Assembly: GCF_900188205.1 (NCBI RefSeq)
Contig: NZ_FZOH01000003.1
Span: forward strand, 332,539 to 396,538
Reading direction: 5' to 3'
Length of the DNA stretch: 64,000 nt
DNA from: Geodermatophilus saharensis
Lineage (GTDB): Bacteria > Actinomycetota > Actinomycetes > Mycobacteriales > Geodermatophilaceae
A program made the position numbers and the translations under genes. Of the stretch, positions 17,626-24,424 are shown piece by piece. Below the pieces are notes generated by a model. That model searched no databases, had not been told where the DNA came from, and saw only the letters and a program-made list of their open reading frames with translations. The stretch's first letter is position 1, and every line of letters starts with the position of its first letter.

Positions 17626-18600
17626 TCAGCCCATGTCGACGGCGATCTTGAGCTGCCCCGGCCGCGGGGAGATCGCCGCGGTGAAGGCCGCCTCGACCTC
17701 GGCGACGGGGCGCACGTGCGTCACGTAGCAGTCCCGCAGCCCGGGGTGCTCCGCGAGGTACGCGCCGGCGTCGGCCAGCACCCGCCGCCGCTCCAGGGTG
17801 ACCCCCGAGCGCAGGGTGAGGTTCTTGCGCAGGAAGGTCATCATGTCGAAGGGGTAGACTCGGTCGTCGGGGACGCCGAAGTAGAACACCTGGCCACCGG
17901 GCGCCACGGCGTCCAGCGCCGGCTGCAGCGTCGAGATCTGGTGGCCCACCGCCTCGACGACCACCGACGGCCGGTCGGCGTCGGACAGCCGGCCCGCCCA
18001 CCGCTCCGCCCGGGCGGTGACCGTCTCGTCGACGCCGAAGACCCGCGCGACGTCGGAGCGGTCCACCGGGTCGACGCCGGTCACCCGGGACGCCCCGCGG
18101 GCCTTCAGGACGGAGCTGAACAGCAGGCCGATGGGGCCCTGGCCGATCACCGCCACCGCCTGCCCGGTGACGTCGCCGAGCTGCTCGGCGGCGTAGAGGA
18201 CGCAGGCCAGGGGCTGCAGCATGACCGCGGTGGTCGCCGGCAGGCCGGCGTCGTAGCCGGCGAGGCCGTCGCCGTCGGTGACCACGAGCTCGGCGATGCC
18301 GTCGAACATCGACGCCCAGCCCACGACCAGGTCGCCGGGGGAGTGGTCGGGGTGCCGGCTGGCGACGACCTCCCCGACGATCTCGTGCATCGGGAACCCG
18401 GGCGCGCGGGTGGCCCCCCAGCCGTCCTCGGCCGCCGGGTGCGGCCACAGCCCGCCCCGGAAGTTGGGCAGGTCGCTGCCGCAGAGGGCGCCGGCGCGGG
18501 TGGCCAGCAGCACGTGGCCGGGCGTCAGGGCCGCCGGGTCGGGGGCGGCGACCTCGACCTGCTCGAAGCGGAAGGGGCCGCTGAGCGTCTGTGCCCACAT
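17626..18600 (-). CDS. zinc-binding alcohol dehydrogenase (MDR family)
   Basis: 324 residues of the medium-chain dehydrogenase family. The catalytic zinc site appears in AGALCGSDLPNFRG (Cys) and FPMHEIVGEVV (His-Glu); the NAD site is AVAVIGQGPIGLLFSSVLKARGA. It resembles the threonine/sorbitol dehydrogenase branch that oxidises secondary alcohols. The structural four-cysteine zinc lobe is not seen, so it may lack that second zinc. ATG 18600 was chosen because the fold begins there (MWAQTLSGPFRFEQ). An in-frame GTG at 18741 has a strong GGAGGAG site and would add 47 residues of unusual sequence, so an N-terminal extension or short leader is possible. Confidence 0.8.
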   Translation of the reverse strand: MWAQTLSGPFRFEQVEVAAPDPAALTPGHVLLATRAGALCGSDLPNFRGGLWPHPAAEDGWGATRAPGFPMHEIVGEVVASRHPDHSPGDLVVGWASMFDGIAELVVTDGDGLAGYDAGLPATTAVMLQPLACVLYAAEQLGDVTGQAVAVIGQGPIGLLFSSVLKARGASRVTGVDPVDRSDVARVFGVDETVTARAERWAGRLSDADRPSVVVEAVGHQISTLQPALDAVAPGGQVFYFGVPDDRVYPFDMMTFLRKNLTLRSGVTLERRRVLADAGAYLAEHPGLRDCYVTHVRPVAEVEAAFTAAISPRPGQLKIAVDMG

Positions 18601-18814
18601 GGGGGATCTCCGTCCTGCCGGGCGGTGGCTGGTGCCTGCAGCATCACCGCGGACGGCCGCCCCGGCGAGTGCAGGGTCCGCGGCCCAGTCGTCGACGACC
18701 CTGCGCTGCTCGGCCGGGCGCAGCCGTCCTCCGTGGTCCACGCGGCTCCTCCGGTCCTCGGTGCCGCGGACGTCGGCGGCGCTCGGGACACGATGGGCCG
18801 GGCCGGGCCGGCGC

Positions 18815-19669
18815 TCAGTCCCCGCGCCGCGGCGAGGGGACCAGCGCTCCGGGATCCGTCGTCCCGGCGGGACCGGCGGGACGGGCGGGACCGACGGGGC
18901 CGCCGGGGGTGGCCAGCAGGCCGGTGTCCCGGGCCCGCTGCACGGCCATGAGCCGGTCGCGCACCCCGAGCTTGCGGTAGACGTGCTCGAGGTGCTTGTG
19001 CACCGTCCGGGGGGAGGTCTGCAGGCGGCGGGCGATCGCCGCCGCGGTCAGTCCGGCGCCGAGGAGGGTGAGGACGGCGAACTCGCGTTCGGTGAGGCCG
19101 GTGTCGCGGGCGCGCTCACGGCGCCACGGCGGTGCGTCGGAGACCACCAGGTGGTGGCGGGCCAGCGCCGCGAGCACCGGGAGGACCAGGCCGGCCAGCT
19201 CGGCGTCGTCGTCGGTGTAGTCGTCGTCGGGACGGCTCAGCACGTAGGCCTCGATCCCCTCGCCGACCCGCAGCGGCAGGGAGAGCTGGTGGGTGATCCC
19301 CAGCGGACGGGCGAACGCCGACCACTCCGCCACCATGGTCGCGGGGGCCACCTCGCGGGGCACGCGCCCCAGGATCTGGGCCGCCGCGCTGCCGGTGGCC
19401 GCGTGCCAGCGGATGAGCGGCTGGGTGCGGGCACTCGGGAGGACCCCCGACGGTGGCACCGTCGGCAGGAAGCCCTCGGGCCAGCCGCGGACGACGTGGT
19501 CCACCCAGGCGCCGTCGACGTGGTTCAGCGAGCAGCAGGCCGAGTCGAAGGACCGCAGCAGCAGGTCGGCCACCTGCGGGTGCGGGAACTCCGCGTCCCC
19601 GGGCGCCCGCTGCAGGATGTCCCCGACGAGTTCCAGCCACGCTGCGGAGCACGTGGTGGTGCGCGACAC
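18815..19669 (-). CDS. LuxR-family transcriptional regulator
   Basis: 284 residues from GTG 19669. The N-terminal 190 residues are a GAF-like sensor (SACCSLNHVDGAWVDHVVRGWPEGFLP, PLRVGEGIEAYVLSRPDDDYTDDDAELAGLVLPVLAALARHHL). The C-terminal LuxR HTH is LTEREFAVLTLLGAGLTAAAIARRLQTS-PRTVHKHLEHVYRKLGVRDRL. A Pro/Gly-rich tail follows. Such regulators activate or repress by binding short palindromes; the TACGCA-N4-TGCGTA palindrome 73 bases upstream is a candidate operator. It diverges from the SARP-like gene. Target genes cannot be read, but the peptidase cluster is nearest. Confidence 0.85.
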   Translation of the reverse strand: MSRTTTCSAAWLELVGDILQRAPGDAEFPHPQVADLLLRSFDSACCSLNHVDGAWVDHVVRGWPEGFLPTVPPSGVLPSARTQPLIRWHAATGSAAAQILGRVPREVAPATMVAEWSAFARPLGITHQLSLPLRVGEGIEAYVLSRPDDDYTDDDAELAGLVLPVLAALARHHLVVSDAPPWRRERARDTGLTEREFAVLTLLGAGLTAAAIARRLQTSPRTVHKHLEHVYRKLGVRDRLMAVQRARDTGLLATPGGPVGPARPAGPAGTTDPGALVPSPRRGD

Positions 19670-20117
19670 GTGACCGAGCGTATTGCCGCGGTACCGGTGA
19701 GGAAGGGCCTTAGGACTCGGCCCGTCCCGGCGGCCCGTCCCTACGCACAACTGCGTACGGTTCCGGCCCGCGGCCGTGGCTAGCGTTGCTCTCCCGCATC
19801 GAGAACGCGTGCGTCCAGGGGGCAACCATGTCGGTCGTCGACCAACCCAGACCTCCCGGACCTCCCCGGACGGGGAGCGCCCGGTCCTGCCCGACGCCGC
19901 GGCGTTCCGCCGGCTGAGCCGCCCGACCTCACCGGGCCACCGGGGCGTGGGCCGCAGCGCCTCCGCGGCGCCCGGCCGCACCGCGGTCCCCGCACGACCT
20001 CCCCGGGTCCCACCGCCGGCGACGCCCGCCGTCCCGCATCGGGTGCCTGCTCCCACCCCGGCACCATCCCGGCGCCGCCCCGGTCCCCGCTGCCCGTCCG
20101 AGAGGAAGGACCCTCAC
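19670..20117. other. 448-base divergent intergenic region
   Basis: No gene is supported here. The segment nearest the LuxR start holds the TACGCA palindrome (19742-19757) and a TAGCGT element at 19780-19785 that could be a -10. The rest (19800-20100) is coding-like in composition, but its longest reading lacks a start with a ribosome site. The SARP-like gene has its own AGGAAGG ribosome site at about 20102-20109. Confidence 0.5.
19742..19757. promoter_or_regulatory. palindromic candidate operator
   Basis: TACGCA-CAAC-TGCGTA, an exact inverted repeat with six-base arms, lies 73-88 bases upstream of the LuxR-type start, in the divergent region. The size and spacing suit a dimeric HTH regulator. 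Which protein binds it is inference. Confidence 0.45.
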
Positions 20118-20879
20118 GTGGACCGCCCCTCCGCCTCCGTCACCCTGCTCGACGGTTTCGGGCTGGACCTGCCCTGGCGCCGTCCGCGACCGGGTGGCGA
20201 CGAGCTGCCGCGTGCGGTGCAGCGGCTGGTGGCACACCTGTGCCTGTCCCGACGGCAGACGCGGGCGGTGACGGCCGGCCACCTGTGGCCCGACCTGCCC
20301 GAGGACCACGCGCACGGGTGCCTGCGGTCGGCGCTGTGGCGGCTGCGGAAGGCGGCGCCGGACCTGGTCGAGGTGTCCGGGGACGCCCTCCGGCTGGCGA
20401 CCGGTGTCCGGGTCGACGTGCGCGACCTCGACGCCTGGGCGCGCCGGGCCGTGACGCCGTCCACGGCCTCCGGTGACGTCGCGCTCCCCGACGCCGCTCT
20501 CCTCGGCGACCTTCTCCCGGGGTGGTACGACGACTGGGTCCTGCTGGAGCGCGAGCGGCTGCGGGACCTCCGCATGCGGGGCCTGGAGGCCGTGGCCGCC
20601 CGGCTGACCTCGCTCGGCCGCCACGGCGAGGCGCTGCAGGCCGCCCACGCCGCCGTCCGCGCCGAACCGCTGCGCGAGAGCGCCCACCGGATGGTGGTCC
20701 GGATCCACCTGGCCGAGGGCAACGTCGCCGAGGCGGTCCGGGCCTATGAGCTCTTCCGCACCGTGCTCGAGACCGAGCTGGGCGTGCCTCCCAGCGAGGA
20801 GATGTCCCGGCTGCTCCGGCACGTCCCGCGGATCCGCCGGTCACTCCCGCCGCACTCCCCGGCTCTCGCGGGGCGGTGA
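20118..20879 (+). CDS. SARP/BTAD-type transcriptional activator
   Basis: 253 residues from GTG 20118. The N-terminal half is a winged-helix OmpR-like DNA-binding domain (RQTRAVTAGHLWPDLPEDHAHGCLRSALWRLRK), the second half a bacterial transcriptional activator domain (LLPGWYDDWVLLERERLRDLR, SLGRHGEALQAAHAAVRAEPLRESAHRMVVRIHLAEGNVAEAVRAYE, LFRTVLETELGVPPSEEM). This is the minimal SARP architecture, without ATPase or TPR extension. SARPs bind direct repeats and switch on nearby operons, often secondary metabolism. The next genes downstream encode a small protein and a metzincin, so it may control the peptidase cluster (inference). Confidence 0.85.
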   Translation: MDRPSASVTLLDGFGLDLPWRRPRPGGDELPRAVQRLVAHLCLSRRQTRAVTAGHLWPDLPEDHAHGCLRSALWRLRKAAPDLVEVSGDALRLATGVRVDVRDLDAWARRAVTPSTASGDVALPDAALLGDLLPGWYDDWVLLERERLRDLRMRGLEAVAARLTSLGRHGEALQAAHAAVRAEPLRESAHRMVVRIHLAEGNVAEAVRAYELFRTVLETELGVPPSEEMSRLLRHVPRIRRSLPPHSPALAGR

Positions 20880-21022
20880 CCCCTCCGGCCCCGGGGGGTC
20901 CTCCGTCCGGGGGACTGCGCCGGGGAGCACGACGTCTGAGCATGGCTCCCGGCACGTCGACCGCGCCGGGCGTCTCCGGAGCCGGCGCCGCGACGCTGCG
21001 TGGGACCCGGAGGAGAGACGAC

Positions 21023-21244
21023 GTGGCCGACCACCCGAGCGCGGCGCTCCTCGTCCGCGTCTGGCTCGAGGGCGCCGGGCAGTTCCGGGCCCGGCTGCTG
21101 ACGCAGGCGGACACCCCCGCGGGGACGTCGGCCCCGGAGGTGACGGTCGCGGTGGCGGCGTCCCCGGAGGAGGTGCTCGACGCCGTCCGCGACTGGCTCG
21201 ACGACGTCGTGCGGCGGGCCGGGCCGCCGCACGACGTCGGGTGA
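21023..21244 (+). CDS. small hypothetical protein (73 aa)
   Basis: 73 residues from GTG 21023 with a very strong ribosome site (GGAGGAGAG, 5-7 bases upstream). The sequence VADHPSAALLVRVWLEGAGQFRARLLTQ, then VTVAVAASPEEVLDAVRDWLDDVV forms a beta-beta-alpha pattern. No family is recognised. It follows the SARP-like gene by 143 bases on the same strand and may be co-regulated. Confidence 0.65.
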   Translation: MADHPSAALLVRVWLEGAGQFRARLLTQADTPAGTSAPEVTVAVAASPEEVLDAVRDWLDDVVRRAGPPHDVG

Positions 21245-21426
21245 CGCGGGGGGCCCTGCCGCGGCCGCCGGGCCGGCGGAGCCGGTGACGGCACGGTGAC
21301 GGTTCGTTGACGCAGCGCTCGTAGCGTGCGGGCGCGGGATGGACCGCGGCACACCCGTCGCCTCGCGGCGTCCCGTCCACGTCCTGCCGGCCACCGGCAC
21401 GACGACGCCCTCACCGGGAGGTCACA

Positions 21427-22407
21427 GTGACGACTTTCTTCGCCGGACTCGGTTCGGGACTGGACGCGGTCGAGGTCGAGGAGGTGTACGAGGCCAGGGC
21501 GAGGGAGGATGTCGCCAAGCGCATCGCCGACACCGACAACCCCTTCCGCATCGAGGTCCGGTTCCTCGGCGGCCTGACGGAGGAGCAGAAGCAGGCCTTC
21601 CGGACGGCTGCGGACCGGTGGGCCGAGGTCATCGTCGGCGACCTCGAGGACGTCGAGCTCCCCGACGGCACGACGGTCGACGACGTCCGCATCGACGCCG
21701 CCGGGGTGTCCATCGACGGGCCCGGCCGCGTCCTCGGCCGGGCCGGACCCCGCCTGGTGCGGCCGGCCGGCAGCACGCACGAGTTCCTGCCCATCACCGG
21801 CGGCATGGAGTTCGACGTCGACGACATCCCGACGATGATGGCGCAGGGTCTCTGGGACATCGTGATCATGCACGAGATGGGGCACGTCATCGGCATGCTC
21901 GACTTCGTCTGGAGCGCGAAGGGCTTCGTGGCCAACCGCAACACCCCGCAGTGGTCGTTCACCGGGCCGACCGCCATGGCGGAGTTCGGCCGGCTGCAGG
22001 ACCCGTGCGCCGGTGTCCGGATCGCCGACCTCGCGGACCTCGCGGCCGCGGTACCGGGCGGGGACGGGGCCGGTGTGCCGGTGCCCATCGAGGACGACTT
22101 CGGGCCGGGGACGATCGGCAGCCACTGGCGGGAGAGCGTCTTCGGCGCCGAGATGATGACCGGCTTCGTCAACCAGGGCGCGAACCCGCTCAGCCGGGTG
22201 ACCGGCGGGGCCCTGCAGGACCTGGGCTACCAGGTGGACCTCGACGCCTGCGACGACTACAGCCTCCCGTCACCGACGTCCCTGGCCGTCATGGGTGTGC
22301 TCACGGCCGGGCGGATGCACGAGGTCATCGGGGAGATCGGCGGCACCGGCGGCTACGTCGAGCACCCCACCCCCGAGGTCGCACCCGACTCGGTCCTCCG
22401 TCGGTAG
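21427..22407 (+). CDS. leishmanolysin-like metzincin peptidase
   Basis: A 326-residue zinc peptidase. The zinc motif is HEMGHVIGMLD (H149, E150, H153, G156). The third ligand and Met-turn follow after a long spacer: GSHWRESVFGAEMMTGF (H233, M243). This spaced arrangement is that of peptidase family M8 (leishmanolysin), as is the final GGALQDLGYQVD block. The N-terminus (MTTFFAGLGSGLDAV) is not a signal peptide and no membrane segment is seen, unusual for the family. The start is GTG 21427, within a purine-rich GGGAGGTCACA context. Part of a cluster of unrelated peptidases. Confidence 0.8.
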   Translation: MTTFFAGLGSGLDAVEVEEVYEARAREDVAKRIADTDNPFRIEVRFLGGLTEEQKQAFRTAADRWAEVIVGDLEDVELPDGTTVDDVRIDAAGVSIDGPGRVLGRAGPRLVRPAGSTHEFLPITGGMEFDVDDIPTMMAQGLWDIVIMHEMGHVIGMLDFVWSAKGFVANRNTPQWSFTGPTAMAEFGRLQDPCAGVRIADLADLAAAVPGGDGAGVPVPIEDDFGPGTIGSHWRESVFGAEMMTGFVNQGANPLSRVTGGALQDLGYQVDLDACDDYSLPSPTSLAVMGVLTAGRMHEVIGEIGGTGGYVEHPTPEVAPDSVLRR

Positions 22408-22415
22408 CCGGTCCG

Positions 22416-22652
22416 GTGCGGGTCCCGGACCGGGAGCCGGACGGCGACGAGGCGTGGGGGTGGATCGACGAGCACGTCGAGCGGCTCACGCCCGAGGTGG
22501 CGGGGGACGAGGTCCGCCTCCTCGGGCAGGGCCGTGCCGAGCGGGAGGGCCGTGCCGAGCGGGAGGGCCCTGCCGAGACGGAGGGCCCTCCCGAGACGGA
22601 GGGTCCTGCTGAGACGCCCCCGACCGCGGGGCCACCGGCCGGAGCGGGCTGA
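22416..22652 (+). CDS. small protein with hexapeptide repeats
   Basis: A 78-residue candidate starting at GTG 22416, eight bases after the peptidase stop. The first half reads DEAWGWIDEHVERLTPEVAGDEVRLL; the second half has tandem six-residue units AEREGR, AEREGP, AETEGP, PETEGP, encoded by an 18-base DNA repeat. The absence of a clear ribosome site lowers confidence; translational coupling to the peptidase is possible. Function unknown; the repeat region is probably disordered. Confidence 0.4.
   Translation: MRVPDREPDGDEAWGWIDEHVERLTPEVAGDEVRLLGQGRAEREGRAEREGPAETEGPPETEGPAETPPTAGPPAGAG
22531..22616. repeat. 18-base tandem repeat, about 4.7 copies
   Basis: Units start at 22531, 22549, 22567, 22585 and 22603, differing by a few bases. 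The unit is GCCGTGCCGAGCGGGAGG-like. The repeat preserves frame and codes for six-residue units in the overlapping small protein. Slippage could change its copy number between strains. Confidence 0.8.
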
Positions 22653-22685
22653 CCCTCTCCTCCGGCCCTCTCCTCCTCCAGCACG

Positions 22686-22722
22686 GGCCGGCCCGCCCGG
22701 GAGCCTCCCGGGCGGGCCGGCC
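22686..22722. terminator. bidirectional hairpin terminator
   Basis: A perfect 16-bp stem, GGCCGGCCCGCCCGGG at 22686-22701 with its complement at 22707-22722, around loop AGCCT. It sits between the 3' ends of convergent genes at 22652 and 22731. Confidence 0.75.
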
Positions 22723-22730
22723 TGCGGGTG

Positions 22731-23645
22731 TCAGCGGATGCGCCGGCGCTGGCTGTCGCAGCCGTAGAAGTAGCCGCAGAACTGGGTGTAGGGCCCCCGG
22801 TTCGCGGTCTCGGGGTTGGTGATGAGCACGCCGCTGTTGTCGGTGTTGCGTGCCGCGGTACCGCCGGGCTTGTGGCCCCAGAAGCCGCCGCTCTGCTTGC
22901 GGAACCAGTGGTAGTCGACGAACCCCGGGCCGGGGGCGACCACGAGCGCGACCAGGTAGCGCGGCTTCTCGCTGTCCGGGAAGCAGTCGAACCGCCGGTG
23001 CACGCCGTCGCACAGGGCCGCGCGGGTCACCTCGGGACAGGTGATCGCCGTGTACATGCGTCCGCACCCGCGGCCGGGCTGGGCGAAGGTGTCGGTGCGC
23101 CAGTTGCTCGCGTAGTTGTAGCAGTTGTTGTTCAGCCGGACGGTCGCGTCGTCGTTCCAGAAGCCGGGGTTGAACACCCCCAGCTCGATCGTGCAGGTCA
23201 CGTCCGCGGGCTCCGCCGGCGCAGCCACCGACGCCGCGGCCACCTGGTCGGTGACGGACTCGGCGCCCCCGCCGGCCAGTTGCGCCAGCAGGTGGTCCCG
23301 CAGGTCGGTGTCGAGGGTCGCCGCGTCCGGCGCGTCCACGGGCGCCCGGCCGGTCTCCACCAGGCTCAGCAGCCGCTCGGCGATCTCGGTGCCGCGGTCG
23401 GCCGCGCCGAGCGCGGACAGGGACAGGTAGCTGGTCGCACCCGCGGACGGGTCGACCGCGACGTCGTCCCCGAGGGTCTCGAGAAGGAACCCCCGCGGCC
23501 CCAGCCCGCCGCCCGGATCGGCGTCGGCGAGGCTGGTCGTGAGGCCCTGCACCTCCCTCAGCAGCGCTCGTGCCTCCCGGTCGTCGCCCACCTCGGCGAC
23601 CGGGTTCTGCCGGCCCGAGAAGACGTCAACCGTTATCCGCAACAT
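22731..23645 (-). CDS. putative Cys-type hydrolase with N-terminal SGRxNP domain
   Basis: 304 residues from ATG 23645. Residues 1-100 open with LRITVDVFSGRQNPVAEV, a motif shared with the neighbouring gene at 23835. A linker (100-145) leads to a C-terminal domain from about 148 with LNNNCYNYASN (C175), TDTFAQPGRG, VDYHWFRKQ (H246), GFWGHKPGG (H258), ARNTDNSGVLITNP (N267) and YTQFCGYFYGCD. The Cys-His-Asn order and a conserved-looking NNNCYNYA context suggest a papain-like or transglutaminase-like cysteine hydrolase. I recall similar proteins as unnamed bacterial families. Activity is inference. Several more cysteines hint at disulfides, but no signal peptide is seen. Confidence 0.65.
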   Translation of the reverse strand: MLRITVDVFSGRQNPVAEVGDDREARALLREVQGLTTSLADADPGGGLGPRGFLLETLGDDVAVDPSAGATSYLSLSALGAADRGTEIAERLLSLVETGRAPVDAPDAATLDTDLRDHLLAQLAGGGAESVTDQVAAASVAAPAEPADVTCTIELGVFNPGFWNDDATVRLNNNCYNYASNWRTDTFAQPGRGCGRMYTAITCPEVTRAALCDGVHRRFDCFPDSEKPRYLVALVVAPGPGFVDYHWFRKQSGGFWGHKPGGTAARNTDNSGVLITNPETANRGPYTQFCGYFYGCDSQRRRIR

Positions 23646-23834
23646 CGATCCGCTCCTCTGCCTCGTCGCGCGTGGTGGCGGGACGGCGTCGAAGACCTGC
23701 TCCGGGAGCCTCACCCGCGGCCACGGCACCCGACCGGTGCCCCGCGAGCAGAGGATGGCGTGCAGGGCGTCACGGTCCCGTCACGCTCACGTCACGGGTC
23801 CCGGCGCCTCGCCCGCCGTCAGAATGGGTGCGGG

Positions 23835-24224
23835 GTGGTGTTGGTGAGCGGTTCTCCTCGGTCGTCGCCGGCGCACGGTGGCGCGCGCGTCGACCTGCTC
23901 GTCTACTCGGGCCGTCCGAACCCGACGTTCGACCTGACGCCGGCCGAGGCGGAGGAGCTGGCGCGCCGGCTCGACCGCCTGCCTCCGGGCCCTCAGCCGG
24001 GCGACGCACCCGGGCTGGGGTACGGCGGACTGGTGGTGTCGTTCGCCCCGGCGGCCGGCCGCCCGCGTTCGGTCACGGTGCGCGCCGGCGTCAAGGTGGA
24101 GACCGCCGGCGCCGTCACCGGCAGGACGGACACCGAGGACGTCGAGGGCTGGCTGCTCGGCCTCGCCCGCCGGCGCGGGCACGCCGCGCTGCTCGACGCG
24201 CTCGGTCTCCAGGGCCCGCCCTGA
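23835..24224 (+). CDS. hypothetical protein with SGRxNP motif
   Basis: 129 residues; the start is uncertain among GTG 23835, 23838 and 23844. A CAGAAT -10-like element at 23820-23825 would place the transcript start close to 23835, so it may be leaderless. The core is VDLLVYSGRPNPTFDLTPAEAEELARRLD, echoing VDVFSGRQNPVAEV of the divergent neighbour. It continues GYGGLVVSFAP, VTVRAGVKVE and DVEGWLLGLARRRGHAALL. The SGRPNP motif is a recurring feature of small uncharacterised bacterial proteins. It may regulate or partner the putative hydrolase (inference). Confidence 0.65.
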   Translation: MVLVSGSPRSSPAHGGARVDLLVYSGRPNPTFDLTPAEAEELARRLDRLPPGPQPGDAPGLGYGGLVVSFAPAAGRPRSVTVRAGVKVETAGAVTGRTDTEDVEGWLLGLARRRGHAALLDALGLQGPP

Positions 24225-24282
24225 GGATCCCCCGGACGTCCACCACCGTGTAGCGGCGGCGGCCCGTGGGAGACGGTGCCGG

Positions 24283-24346
24283 CGGACGGTGTGCGGGACA
24301 CGTGCACATCCCGGCCGCGCACCTGCACCGCAGCCCACACCGTCCG
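24283..24346. terminator. long inverted repeat between convergent genes
   Basis: CGGACGGTGTG at 24283-24293 is complementary to 24336-24346, with an inner CGGGA/TCCCG pair. It lies between the convergent genes ending at 24224 and 24425 and could act as a bidirectional terminator; the 42-base loop makes this tentative. Nothing else is recognised in 24225-24424. Confidence 0.35.
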
Positions 24347-24424
24347 GCCGCCGACAGGTGTGGGGGGACGATGCGGCGCACTGTCCGGGAGCGGGCCGGC
24401 ACCGGCAGCAGTCGACGGCGCAGG

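Noticed and set aside
21300..21345. TTGACG/TAGCGT promoter before the leishmanolysin-like gene
   Set aside because: The spacer is only nine bases; the TAGCGT alone is not enough support.
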